Notes: a model not told the origin generated them from the sequence alone. Counted from the stretch's first letter, positions 24,346-36,829 are shown. The stretch is DNA of 64,000 nt from Citrus sinensis (GCF_022201045.2 NC_068557.1:5642001-5706000), one strand, 5' to 3'. Translations and numbers: made by a program.

Positions 24346-26444
24346 AAAGTCCAAATGGTGTTCATGCACTGAAAACACACAACTGTAATCAAAGAATTTT
24401 AGAGGGACAAATGGATTTCATGCACTCATTTTAGTTGCTGTAGATTCTCAACCTTAACCAACCACCCCCACAAAATCATCATCTTTGTCTATTAACAAAA
24501 TTTTTAATTTAATTAACTTTTATGTTAGAAATCAAAAAAGGGCCACACGATTTTGCATTTGCATGCAATACCCATCCAAGAAGTTACCTTATTTTCCAAT
24601 AATGTTACGAATATATATATAAGACAAAAGATGGATAGGATTTTACCCCTAAATAGAGAAAATTTCCACATGCCACTTCCACCTGTAGTTACAGCCATTA
24701 CAGTTGTATTTATATTATAAATTCAATTTTGTTTAAGAATTTACAATTAATCTAAAGAATGCTATAATATTTTCATCACATACTAAGCTTTTAGTACCCA
24801 TAACTTCTATTTAAATTTAAATTTTTTGCTATGTTGAGTATATAAGTAATAAAATCTCGGTGGGTTATAACCTAATATAAATAATAAATATAAATTGCGG
24901 AAATGAAAAGAGAGAGAGAGAGAGATGGCCTCAAATTTCATTGTTTTTGTATATATCTATCAAAAGAAAATCTACTTGATTTCCACATCTTTAAGCATAC
25001 ATAAAGCTGGATTTAGTTGTAGTTCAATTAGAATTTACAAACCTTGTCCTTGGTCAAGATAAATAAATAATATTAATGTTATTTTTGAATTTTTAACGAA
25101 TATATAGTAAGTCTTTAATGTCATGAATGTGTAAAAACACATTAAAACCTAATATTAATTGTTTTTCTAAACCTCAGTAAAAATTTAATGAGGTTTGTTT
25201 ATTCTCTATTTTCTCTTTCAGGGAGTCCAAGTTGCAAGAGTGTAGTGATAATTTGGATTGATTCAAATTTATGACTATGACCATGAACGTAACTGTAAAA
25301 TTTCCAGATTTAACAAAAGGTTTTAGCAAAAAATTAATTAGAATTTAAGAGTGTCATTTATTTAAAACAAATAAGGAAAAAAACATTAATAATTCAGTTA
25401 CAAAAAGTCGCTTTGGTTCAAAATTATGGACACATGCTTCCTCCACAGTCTTGGCTTCAAACAAGCTTCCCAAGTTTCAGACCTCCTCGCACTATCAAAA
25501 ACGACAAAAAAATGTGGTTGGAAACTTGGTCCTGAAGTTACTTAATCACCCTTTAATTTACAGTAAAAAAAAAAGTATTAGTAGAAAATATAAATTTTTA
25601 GCTTAAATTGGCTTGATGAAAGAGCTCAAGCTCTCAAGAACACTTAAAAATTTACCAAAAATAATTAAATTTCACTAGATTTTTTCGAAGAATTTGTTTG
25701 ATTTTTCCTTACTAATGTTATGTGACTGAGCCTGAAGCTGGGCAATTTTCATTATTGCATTGACTCTCAATTATGGTTAAGAAAATAGCATTTACCAATA
25801 ATTAATAAAACACGAGACCCTGAAATTTTGTTCACACACAAAGCATACAAACAATTGAGGAAGGGTGATAAAGTAATAACACAACAAACGCTACTAAATC
25901 ATTAAAATTAAGACAACGTTGTTGTAACCTAAATTCTCTTTGTTTTGTCCCACTAATAGTGCCCCTTCAGTCGTATCTGGACTGTATGATCTTCTTCTAC
26001 GCATCCGGTGCCCACCAAACGCTCCTGATTTATATAATAATTTGCACATAAAATCCAAATAATCATTAAATTACGGCTTATAAGGTAACAAAGAGGGCTT
26101 CATGTATTCCATGCGATTTTAATTTCAGTTCACAGCTTCCTGAAACACAATGCATTTTAACGACCTGATATTAACTTGACAATTTTGCCCCTGGCAAATA
26201 CAAACCCTATGGCTTACGTAGGAGATTAACAGTCACAATCAACTAGAAATATTAACCGTTGGCTTGGCAAGTCATCGAAGGGCTAAATTGCTGACAAGTA
26301 TACACTCACTTTTAGCTCATTTCACTATTAAAGAGCCCACAGAAATTTAGCCCCATCACTCTATTTAACATTTAACCACCCTTCCTTTCTTGAGAGCTTA
26401 ATTTTTATTTTATTTTATTTTTTCTCTTTACTCTCTCTACTGCA
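24346..26444. other. 5' flank of the intact MYB gene
   Basis: 24,346-24,510 is unique in the window. From about 24,515 the sequence follows the start of unit 1, without the RNase H insertion. 26,036-26,344 is unique to this copy and replaces the Helitron/EC1 segment of units 1 and 2. Similarity resumes at AAATTTAGCCCC (26,343) about 100 bp before the ATG, followed by a pyrimidine-rich leader. No gene is seen. Confidence 0.6.
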
Positions 26445-27252
26445 ATGGAGCTCGATTCAAGTTTTCGAGATGATAATCCTTTCATATCAAGCCTATTTTC
26501 TGATAATCTCTTCAGATCAGACCTAGGAAATGGGTTCTCTTCTCTAGAAAATCCATCTTCTAAAGGTATATTTTTTCACAGCCATCGTAATAACCATGAT
26601 TATGGTCTTATTAGTGAGTCCACTTTTTCAAATCCTCACCATCTTAATCGATTTACCATCGAAGGATCCTCAAAAAGCCCCCCTCTCGGGATCTCAACAA
26701 TGAGTTTCGATCCTCTTAAGGGCTATTCAAATGGGTTTTTAGGTACTGAGAGTGCATATACCGCCACTCCGTTGGTACTGAATAGTAAAAACGAGGTTTT
26801 GCATGGCCCGGAAAGAAGAGGATTTTGGGATTATTCACAGAATTTTTCAGCTCACCCCAAGCCGGAAACTCCAAATTTTCAGCCGATTCTAATGAATTTT
26901 CAAGATTATGAATCATCGAGTGCAAAATTGCCCGATGAGGTCTCATGTGTAACTGGAGAAAATGCATATAATCAAGATCAAAAGAGGAACAAAAGGATAC
27001 CTGTGAAAAGAGAAAGGAAACTTCCAAAGAAGAACAACATAATCAAAGGGCAGTGGACTCCTCAAGAGGATAGGTAAGAGAAGAACTAAATTTAATTTCA
27101 TTTTGGTCTTTTTTCACAAAATAATCCAAAAATTTTATTTATACTTCCTTCCATTTTTTTCTCCTTAGGGTTTTTTTTGTTTGGTACGTTTATTGGGGTT
27201 ATTAAGAATTGGTATCACAAATCTCTCTTTGCAGAATGTTGATCCGGCTAGT
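24515..27252. repeat. Third, diverged partial copy of the unit (contains 5' half of the intact MYB gene)
   Basis: 24,564 onward aligns with position 1 onward, with clear divergence (roughly 5% by eye in the MYB exon). Homology stops inside MYB exon 2 at 27,252 (equivalent to 3,614 and 15,654). Compared with units 1 and 2 it lacks the RNase H insertion with its second direct repeat, and lacks the Helitron/EC1 segment. In place of the latter it carries its own 26,036-26,344. It probably keeps the ancestral arrangement. Confidence 0.85.
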
Positions 27253-29314
27253 AGCGCAACATGGGACGAAGAAATGGTCTGTAATTGCTAAGGCAATGAC
27301 TGGCAGAGTGGGAAAGCAATGTAGGGAGCGATGGTACAATCATCTGAAGCCTGATATTAAGGTATTTTTTTTATCTCCATCAATATTAAAAATTAATTAT
27401 ATACTTATATATACATGTAAATCATTTATACATATACATACTATCCATTGGTGAACCGTGTAGATGTACATATCATATCTACATAGTATATATACATAAA
27501 GTTTAAACTTGTTTTTAAAAAATATGTATGTGTTTACATATGTGCATGTCGAAATACACCATATTTGCACAATTGTTTTACTCAATAAGAATGTTTAGCA
27601 TCGTTACATCATCATACTTCCATATATATGTATTTATACATTCAACTAGTGTGTGTGTGTGTGTGTACATATATGTTTAGTTTTATGTGTTTAATTTATT
27701 AATTTATTGAAAATAATTATGAGGAATAATTTCCTTTACGTCACACATTATCAAGTATATAGAAATTATGACGTCTGATATTTTGTCGTGATTTTTTTTT
27801 AACGCGTTTTATAAGTAAACGAATACTTTTTTGTGCATTGATATTCATTTGTCATTATTTGCTTGACAACACATTAGACATGCATGGCGACAAGTTTTCA
27901 GTTGGACCAAAGGTTTTTGAAACAAACGTCGTTAGTGTTATGAAAAGGGCGAAGACTCAAAATTTTACATACAGAAGTTAAATCTTATTGTAAATGAAAT
28001 TTTTATGTTGTAGTAGTTTATATTATATATAGATATGCATGACAAGAAATGTTAAGTCGAAGCAGGGTTTCTTGAAACATAATAGGTCGACGTGGTAAAT
28101 GATGATAGAGACATAGATGAAAATTCTCTGATAATGAAAGGAGTTTAAAATTTATTTTATTCAAATCAAAATTTAAGTTATGATAGTTTTTATATATAGG
28201 GAACCATGCCCGGCCCCAAGTTCTAGAACTAAAAGTTAATTGTTGATCTTTCTTTCTTGTTCTTAAGTAGAATGTATTCAGATTAAAAAAAAGAAAATGT
28301 ATTCTTTTTTCTCTTTTGCTTGGGGACATAATTTGGGATCCAATTAATCAGATCAAAAAAGAAAGATATATATGCTGATTAGTTTTCTTTTATATTGCCT
28401 CTCCAACAGTACATGTAATACAGGCTACAAATTCATTTGGAAAAAAAACAACTTTGATACTTATCCTTTTTCCCTTTCAACGATTAATGTCAATGCTATA
28501 ACTAGCGAGATGGATATGTTAGTTAGGAAATTTCTCCGTTCTGACCATGTATTAAATAATTAAGATGAGAATTAGGTTACACATACATCATTATAAACTA
28601 ATAAGTTTTCATGCATCATATCGGAGGCAAAACCGTAGCATGTTGAAATTACACATATATCATTTTGCTTGTTGTATTTTGCAGAAAGAAGCATGGAGCG
28701 AAGAAGAAGACATGATACTTATTCAGGCTCACAAAGAAGTTGGAAACAGATGGGCAGAGATTGCCCGCCGGCTGATAGGCAGAACTGAGAACACAATCAA
28801 GAACCACTGGAATGCGACAAAGAGAAGGCAACAATCAAAAAGAAAACACAAGGAAACAGCTGCAAGAAGTACTCTCTTGCAGAACTACATCAAGAATGTA
28901 ACTGCAAGAAAGAACAACAAGAGCAACAAGGGGATTAACGCGGCGCCGGATCAAGATAATTCTGCCAACTTTGATGCTGCAGTGGTTAATGCTGATAATA
29001 ATATGATGATGATGCCTACTTCTTCGCAATCTCAATTGGGAATCACCTCAAATTTCGCCTCGTCATTAGTTGATCAATGGCCGCAGGTCCCGGTCTACGG
29101 TCATCACATTGAAGCAGCTATAGGTCGTCTCTCTTATGAAAATGGCGGTGGCTACAACTTTGGATCATCAGTGCTCGATGAAATGCCTTCTGCTGGTTCC
29201 ACCGTTGAAAGCAACTTTGAGTTTGAGTTGGCGTTGGAAATAGATAGTAATTACATGCCGGAGGAGGTGAAGAGGGAGATGGAGTTGATGGAGATGGCCT
29301 ATAAAGGTCTTTAA
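26445..29314 (+). CDS. Intact R2R3-MYB transcription factor, MYB98/64/115/118/119 subgroup
   Basis: Three exons, 26,445-27,073, 27,235-27,361 and 28,685-29,314, encode 461 residues. Splices are AG|GTAAGAG / TTTGCAG|AATG and TTAAG|GTATTT / TTTGCAG|AAAG. Residues 1-195 are a Ser/Asn/Pro-rich N-terminus with a basic K-R-E-R-K-L-P-K-K stretch before the MYB domain. R2 has tryptophans W204, W224 and W243; R3 has W256, W275 and W294, the typical 19-20 residue spacing with no Phe substitution. The motifs G-K-Q-C-R-E-R-W and [10 protein letters not shown] are hallmarks of Arabidopsis subgroup 25, whose members act in the female gametophyte, embryo and endosperm. The tail is acidic (E-F-E-L-A-L-E near 440) and may activate transcription. 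It is nuclear by family. It is the only complete member here, next to two truncated relatives. Confidence 0.92.
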
Positions 29315-30934
29315 AATTAAACTAATTAATTAACTTGGGTATTGCTTTGCTTTTGCCGTTGCATGCATGCTGAATTGGTTAATTAATTTGTCGAGGAAAT
29401 GAGGATGTAAGTAGTGGGTCTCATGTCATTTTTCTCGTGACTGTTAGGGTTAGTTTGTGACTTTTCTGTTTGTTTGTTATGCTTTTCGAGTTGTCCGTGA
29501 TTTGTAATGTTTGAATCCTCAACTTTTTCTGTCAAAAGTTCCGCTTTGTTGGTTGTTTGCTATCAATTTTCTGCTATATTGTCATCTCTTTAGGGTTTTG
29601 GACTGGGGCGAAGCCAGAAAATATTTTTTGGTTGGGCTAAATTTTTTCCTAGTGAGAATATTATCTCAATTAAAAATATAAATCTTAAAGAAAATTTCAT
29701 TAATACATAAGAAAATACTTCATGTCCAAAAAGAAATTCAATTACAATTAAACACTATTTAATTTTTGTCTTACCATGCTTTCAAAAATTAAACTCATCT
29801 ATTATCAAATTTGAATCGATGGTGTAAATAACTTATCTTTTCATATAGATAACCATACAATTTAATAAAAACTCCTCTCCATCTTATTTTGAAGTGGTGT
29901 CTATACTTGTTTGATTGTTGCAGTTGAAATAGAAGATAAACATAGTAAAAAGAAGCAATTGTAGATTCACTAACAAAAGTCATACAACCGTCAGTCCGTC
30001 ACTATGACACATTGACACTATTCACAAACCAAACAATAAGTTTCAGTAAAAAACTAACATTATATATAATGTATTGGATCGAATCTATGATCTATCTCTA
30101 CCAACAATCAATCTATCTCTAACCTTTCAATAACTAATTTAAAATTTTGGATGCTAGAATTCAATGGCTAAATTATGTGCATTTGACCTAATAATAATTT
30201 AATCTTACATGATGAAATTGGAACAAGAATTAACGAATATGATCTTTAGTCTTTACTATCTTACAGTTAATAAATATGGTGTAAATGATTGAATGAAAAA
30301 TAAATTTATTGTCTATTCTTACCAAGAAGAAAGCGAAGAATTGAAGAAGACAAGAAAGATAGTTCCTTCTTTTTATTTATTTATATGAACAACAAAGTTG
30401 TAAATATAATAGAGTGGTATAATTATAAATAAAATAGTGGCAATTTTGTAAACTTCGCATGTGGCATTTTTGTAAGTTTCTTAAAGATTTCGACGTGTTG
30501 TAGCCCACCCCAGCCTAGACGTAGCCTCTCCATTTGGTTTTGAGTCCTACAGTTTTATTTTAAATATGTATATGTATATGTGTGTGTATGTATTTATGTA
30601 TGAAGCATGATAATTTGTAGTGATCAAACAACTTAGTTAATTAATGTGACAGATTTAAGTTTTATAAATTCAGAAAAAAAAATCATTTCATGTGCTATTT
30701 TGTTGCTATGATTTAAATGAATATTAGAAACTTACCAATTAATAACACGCAGGCTTAGAAAATGAATTTCACTAGTTCACATTAGAGATTAGGCTTTGAG
30801 GATTGAAATTAAGGGCCCGCTTTTTGCTGCAATTCCTAATGGCCTTTTAGAGGACAGCATATTTCATAATTCATAATTTCATATACACCGTTTGCTCAAG
30901 AAAAAAAAGCAGCTGGTGATTTATTTCGGTGCGT

Positions 30935-31346
30935 GTTTGGTATGGCTTATTTAATGGTCATAAGTATTTATTTAATCTTATAAGCTTTTATTATACTTTT
31001 TATTATTGTTTGATTGTTTTTCTAATCGAGTTTTTAAAGGTTAAATAAGTTATTTTGCCTCTATTAGCAAAAGCACAAATTTTGGCTTTTGTGAGTAGGG
31101 GTTGAAATGTTTTTTTACATAGTAAAATATTTAAAATATTCTCTATTTATTTGACAATCTTATTTTATTTTTTTCGTAATATAACTTTAAAAAACTTACC
31201 TATTAAAATAATTTTATAAATTTTTAATAAAAGTACTTATTGACAACCAAACAACTAAATTTTTTTTGATAAAATCTCTATTTATATAAACTCTACTAAC
31301 AAAAAGCTCTACTTATATAAACTCTCCTTGAAAAATTGTACCAAAC
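30935..31346. mobile_element. MITE-like element with short GTTTGGTA inverted ends
   Basis: GTTTGGTA at 30,935-30,942 is mirrored by TACCAAAC at 31,339-31,346. The interior is AT-rich and non-coding, with repeated TATATAAACTCT units. No clean target duplication is visible, so the family is unassigned. Confidence 0.4.
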
Positions 31347-32394
31347 AGAATTTCTGACTTTTTTTTTAAATACTCCATTATTATTTCATTTCAATTTGTT
31401 TGCCTTCTTGGCGTATGGAGACTTCCATAGATGAATTTACATTTTAATTTCTTTTATTAATATAATCACCTTGCAACCCACCCGGCTCCACCCTTAAATT
31501 AAAAGTATCTCTTTAGATTTTAACCCTTCGTCTTTTACTTCCATTACAAGAATCCAGCTACTAGACTTTTCATTTGGAAATTAAAAAAAAATTCCTAATT
31601 CATTTTGATATAGGACGGTAATTTAGAATTTTAGATTTTTTATTTTTTAGAGCTTTCTATTTTAATTAAAGTCAATGATAGTATGTGTTTCAATTTTCTA
31701 TTTCTATCCTTATTGCGATTTAGTTTCCCAAATGACTCAATAAAATTTTTAATAATGCTTAAAACGATATTAGATGACGCTCTAATCCAAACGACTATAC
31801 AAAAAAAAAATTGATAGATAATCTCAGAGAGAATTCTAAAAGAGGAGTTTTATTGAATAATTGAATCTAAAATTATGAAAACAATTACAAAATCTCTCTA
31901 TTTATAATAGAGTAATGCTACTTCCCTAAGTTAACTTAAAAAGGAAAGTTAAATCACAATTATAATAGAAATAGAAGACTAAGACACATACTATAATTGA
32001 CTCTAATTAAAATATAAAATCTTAAAAAATAAAAATTCTAAAATCCTAAATTAACGTTCTACATTACTTTTTAATCAGAGAATCAAATTACTCCAATTGT
32101 TTACTTTGTAGTTTATGGTATAAGTATCATCCTCTATCAACTTTGTCATCGTCTTTACCTTTTAACTCATAGATTTTCATTTTAATTAAAAAAAAAAGTC
32201 TTAAGGACTCGCCATGTAGGTTAATTGACTGCCATAAAATTAATTAAGCCACTTACGTTTTGCAATATGTCAACAAATTTTAAGATTAGAAAATTTCGGA
32301 TAAATTCTAAATTAAAGGTACTATTTAATCATCAAAGAATTAGAGCATAAAGACTCGGAAAGCCAACGAATTTTACCAGGATGTCACGTGACAG

Positions 32395-32504
32395 TAGACA
32401 AAATAAATTCCGAGCTAATAATCATAACGTTCCAAATAAAGATGATGATTATATTTATTTTGTAGTTAAAAAAGACCTCGCGTGCATATCACGTGATTCA
32501 CGTG
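32395..32504. promoter_or_regulatory. Cluster of three CACGTG (G-box/ABRE-type) motifs
   Basis: CACGTG at 32,395-32,400, 32,490-32,495 and 32,499-32,504. The last two form the near-palindrome TATCACGTGATTCACGTGAT. Such clusters bind bZIP and bHLH factors in plant promoters. Here they lie 3' of both neighbouring genes, so no target gene is apparent. Confidence 0.4.
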
Positions 32505-33375
32505 ATACGAACAAACAAAACGGAAAACGGTTGCGAACGATCTCAAATAAAATGACTTAATGAAAAAAGGACGGCTGAGATTAGATCTGCACAGAAGCTC
32601 AAGAGAGATAAACGAGATCTTTATTATTACTGGAAAGTACACAAGTTTCAGCATGTTTAGCTCTCGCTTGATTGGAGTTTAGGGGTCTATTCGAACATTT
32701 CTTGTGATTCCCGTTCTTGCTTTCGAGTAATTCCCATCCAAATACTAATTTGAACATCAAAATATTTGGAGACCGAATTTAATCAAGAGAAGGAAGGATC
32801 AAAGAACATGTTCAATTTATACATAATCTTGGTAAATCTGATTCTCTAATACCTTATCACATGAATTCCAAGTATATATCAAACTCATGAAGTCTTGGTC
32901 TCGGGCCTCACTCGCTTTGCTCTTGAATACAAGAAGACTCCAGCCAAAGCCACAGCAGTTCCTGTAATCAAAGCCAATCGCACCCCAATAATTATTAATC
33001 GCACTCATAAATCTCATCAATAAAAATTAATCACCCATTGATAAAATAATCAAAAGAAAAATAGATTACCAATAGGATTTTGGTGGCGAAACAGGCGTTC
33101 GGAAGAAAATAACACACGACACGATCACCACAACACGCTTCACACTGTTTCCTACTGAGTGACTTACTGGTGACACCATCTGTAGTATCATGTATGATAC
33201 CTGCAGCCATACAACAAAATATTTTTCAAAAAGAAAACAACGACAACTACATTTTATAGTGTAGTAAAATGATTTTGGAGACACTCTTGTTTTCGTAATT
33301 ATTGAGCTTCTCATATTTTCTCGATATTTTAATTTTGAAGGGTATAAGCAAATTGAATTTTACGGATTGGATAGT

Positions 33376-33980
33376 GCTGGTAAAACGGGCTACCCGGTCA
33401 TATTCACATTATGTCACTTTCGTGTTGTGTCAAATTTGAGTTGACCCAAACACTACACATTTAATAATCGTATCAAAATATTGAGACTCTAAACCAAAAC
33501 GAAAAATAAATGTGCTATATGATAATCTACTTAATATTTATATATTTAACAAAGTTTACATTAAACATTTGCATACACATTTACGCTACACACACACACA
33601 CATACATGTCTACTAATATTTTACACATTTTACATTTATACTATTGAAGTTATAAATTTAAATAAAATTTTATAAATGAACAATGTGTATATGTTCATTC
33701 TTTAAAAAAATAAAAAATAAAAAGAGAAAATTATGTCAAATATTTGAGTTTTGATGACAAGAATTTATAAATTAATTTAGAATAAAAACATAATTATGTC
33801 ATTAATCGGGTAAATAAATCAAGAACTTTAACCCTAACTCAACATGAGAAAAAATCATGTTGGTTTGAACTCGGCTCATTTAATAATTGTGCCAAATTTG
33901 ATGACTACACCTATTTATTCATGTCGTGTTCGTGTCAAATAATCAAGTAATCAAGTCGTGTGAAATTTTACCATCTCCAG
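33376..33980. mobile_element. Possible inverted-end element inside PPT intron 7
   Basis: TGGTAAAA at 33,378-33,385 is mirrored by TTTTACCA at 33,966-33,973, and motifs such as CGTGTTGTGTCAAATTTGA and TCGTGTTCGTGTCAAATAA recur near both ends. Intron 7 (33,201-34,191) is by far the longest in the gene, consistent with an insertion. No target duplication was found. Confidence 0.35.
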
Positions 33981-35673
33981 GCTACAATGCAGATTTGACA
34001 CATCCAATTTCAAAGTTTTCAACCCAATCTAATAATTGTATTAGATTTTTGCAAATTGAACTGAATTCTGAACCTCCATAAAATGCATGTCTATTAATAG
34101 TAGTATATGGTCCTGGTGGGCCCTAGTTCCAATGAAATAGCTATAAAATCGTCCTAGGAAATAAACACTCACAATATACCGAGAATTGTACCTGCTGGTA
34201 AGAATGGAAGCAGAAGCCAGCCAGAAGAGACATTACACATAACCCTCTTATGTTCGAATCTTGACTTGCCTGAAACAAAGATAAGGGGGGAAAAAGACAG
34301 CAGTTTTATGCAACCACTTACCATTTCAGTATTACAGTATGGAAGTTAAAATCAAATTAACTTTTACTCACAGCAGATTGCAGGTAAGGGGTAAACTTTG
34401 CTCCTTCCATGAAAATAGCAGCAGGAACCGACAGGATAAAAGAAATTATTGTTATTGCAGAGAAGAGATTGATGTTGTCCAACGAATCCTGTTATAGCAA
34501 CCAAAATTTTGGCTGTTTTATCGGCCATTGAATTGATCCAAGCTTAAATTTTAGAGCTAAAAAAACTCGAGATTATCCATTTTACTTCTTTCCTGACCAT
34601 GAACTTTTTGCTAAATACATTACGCGATTGGTTAGTCACATTGGAAGCCATTGCACTGCAGAAACCTGTCCTGTTTGTATCAAAACAGAATCATTAGCAG
34701 CATGTAAATATTAATTCTTTACAATGTGTCAACAGAACGATGGAATTTTTACCAATTAAAAGAGGCCTCAGTGAGTGATGCCAATGCAACTCCTCCTACA
34801 ATTGGTACAAGTGAAGGAACTAACCAGATGGTTGGCTTCTGTATGCCCAAAATGGCGAAAACATTATTAGATAACTTCATTGGACGAGATAGAGAATTGA
34901 AACACATAATTATATATACCTCCCGAAGAAATAAGGCAGCGAATAAGACTGTGAAAAAGGGTTCCATTGCTTTGATTGTGTGAGTGAACGAAACATTAAC
35001 CGTCCCAAGACTAATATTTGTCAAAAGATTTCCCAATGTGTCTGCAACAGCCAGCGGCAGGATTACTGCAAACTGATCAAAGAGCAAATATATCAAGCAA
35101 CGTTCTGTAAAACTTATGGTAAAATCGGAAGCAGTCTCTACTATGAAATGATTTCACTGGAGCGAAAAACAGAACCTGGGATCGAGTTAACTTAGGACGG
35201 GTGTAGAGATTGAGTGTCCACATTAAGATAATCATCACTGAGCCACAGCCAAATTGGAAAGCTGTTACAGTTGTTGGATATGGAAAGACCTTAAGGACCT
35301 ATTTACGGACATGAACATTTTAGATTCTGCCTCTTAATGCTTTACCAAAAAACTAAACACTACAATTTGCTCGAGTCTAATGAACTGGTTCAATTCATAA
35401 GACGTATATAGTTCGAATTGAGAATACAAATCACTTCATACACAATACATAAAGATGAAGAACCTGTTTGTTGAAAATGTTGAAGTAGATGTTGAGAAGA
35501 TACCAAAGACCAAACATGCCTCCAAGCTGCAAAGTTTGTATTGCAGCACTTGGTTCCGGGGTCTCATCCACGCTATCAGGAACTGAAGCTGTCCCTGCCC
35601 GGGTTTTTAAATTGTTATACCTTTGATTGAGACATTTTAAGGACGAAGAGATTCGAGCACTCAGGGGTGTAAA

Positions 35674-36359
35674 CAGAGATGGCAAAATTCTCACGGGTTT
35701 GGGGCCCCATGGAGCTCCACCCCAAATTAAAAAAATTTTTAATAATTTTTGGGGAATGGGGTGGGGAGTGGGAGAAAAATAATCCACAAATTATTAACGG
35801 GATGGGGTTTGTTATTGTACTCCCCACCCCACCCCCACCCCCACCCCAATCACCATTATATATAAATATGTTTTTAATTCTTATTTAATAATTTTTATTT
35901 TATCAACTATAATGTCAATTAATAATTTTTTTTAATTTTTATGTAATATAAATAAGATATGAATAAAAGAAAACCCTACAATATTTTTTAATTTTAAAAC
36001 ATTATTATGTTTTCTTTTCTCTTTTAAGGTGTTGCTCTCTTTAAATATTTTTCACTTTTAATATCATTTTAAGATATTGTTTCAAACTTTTAGAGATTTT
36101 TTAAAAAATTAAATACTTCATAATATGGTGATAATTTTATTTTAAGTTTCTAATTTTTAATTTACTGAAATCATAGATTTATATTTACTATAAAATATGT
36201 AAATGGGGAATGGGGAAATCATTCCCCATGTGGGGATTCCCCATCCCCAACCCACTAAATTTATTGGGGAATGGGGTGGGGAATGGAGACAAAAAATTTT
36301 AATGGGGTGGGGAATAGAGTAAGCCTCCCCACCTCCACCCCACCCCATTGCCATCCCTA
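35674..36359. mobile_element. Non-autonomous hAT element inserted in PPT exon 1
   Basis: Ends are CAGAGATGGCAA on the left and, inverted, TAGGGATGGCAA on the right, a typical hAT terminal repeat. It is flanked by perfect 8-bp duplications GGTGTAAA (35,666-35,673 and 36,360-36,367). The interior is 686 bp, AT-rich, with no transposase, and has subterminal GGGGAATGGGGTGGGG-type clusters near both ends in inverted orientation. The insertion adds 694 bp (not a multiple of three) and brings stops into the PPT frame. Exon 1 reads through in frame if the element and one duplication copy are disregarded. Confidence 0.93.
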
Positions 36360-36824
36360 GGTGTAAAGGAACCAAAACGCGAAGTTTGCAGGCATGAAAC
36401 TCCGCGACTAAAAGCAAGATCAGCTGGTTCTAAAGAAGATGAACTCAGGATTAAACAAAATCTACGTTTGAGAATTGGAGTTGAAGCAGGAGCAAGAGCC
36501 ACGGAAGAGCCCTGCATTTTGGTTGAACGTGGAGGGAGGAGGAAGACAGAGTTGCTGGGGTCTTAAGTAAACTTTGCCAGAATACAAGATTCGCATGGTA
36601 AAATGACTCGTTTTCAGCATTTTAACCTCCTTTTTAGTCTCTTTTTAACTTCCTTTTTAGTCTATAACTAGCGCCCAGTACTTGCTGTGTGTTTCCGCTG
36701 GAAAATGTCGATTCTAGAGAGCAGGCATTACAGACCAAGTAGTTTTTGTTTAAGGAACCGTGCAAAACATGGTAGAAGTAACATCAATTACCTAAATCTC
36801 ATTCAGTGAAGGACAGCATAGTCA

Positions 36825-36829
36825 AATAT
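36825..36829. repeat. Copia target-site duplication, left (AATAT)
   Basis: AATAT directly left of the LTR at 36,830 is matched by AATAT at 41,433-41,437 directly right of the other LTR, the 5-bp length expected for Ty1/Copia integration. Confidence 0.85.

Larger units (their letters stand above)
29315..32884. other. Intergenic region between MYB and the PPT locus
   Basis: No gene is supported. 29,605-30,540 looks like an old transposon relic (starting near GGGGCGAAGCCAG, ending near AGCCCACCCCAGCC), but I cannot set its ends. 30,935-31,346 is MITE-like. 31,800-32,060 resembles an LTR fragment (CTCTCTATTTATAATAGAG core), low confidence. 32,395-32,504 holds three CACGTG boxes. Confidence 0.5.
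32885..36517 (-). pseudogene. Plastid phosphoenolpyruvate/phosphate translocator (PPT-type), probably inactivated
   Basis: Nine exons on the minus strand: 36,517-35,464 (interrupted by an hAT element), 35,298-35,176, 35,072-34,920, 34,838-34,753, 34,670-34,586, 34,488-34,372, 34,269-34,192, 33,200-33,070 and 32,961-32,885. Without the element this gives about 402 codons, close to the usual PPT length. The N-terminus is a Ser/Arg-rich chloroplast transit peptide. Family motifs follow: [14 protein letters not shown] (exon 1), [12 protein letters not shown] (exon 3), [11 protein letters not shown] (exon 4) and [12 protein letters not shown] (exon 8). PPTs exchange PEP for phosphate across the plastid inner envelope. 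There are two lesions. One is the 694-bp insertion in exon 1. The other is exon 8 plus 9 totalling 208 nt, one too many, so the conserved last helix (A-L-A-G-V-F-L-Y-S-R) is out of frame. Confidence 0.88.

Noticed and set aside
26445-29314. The MYB locus as the known citrus polyembryony locus
   Set aside because: That trait is tied to an RWP-RK gene; nothing of that family is present here.
34726-35195. Plus-strand open frames in the PPT locus
   Set aside because: They are shadows opposite PPT exons 2 to 4, which carry the family motifs on the minus strand.
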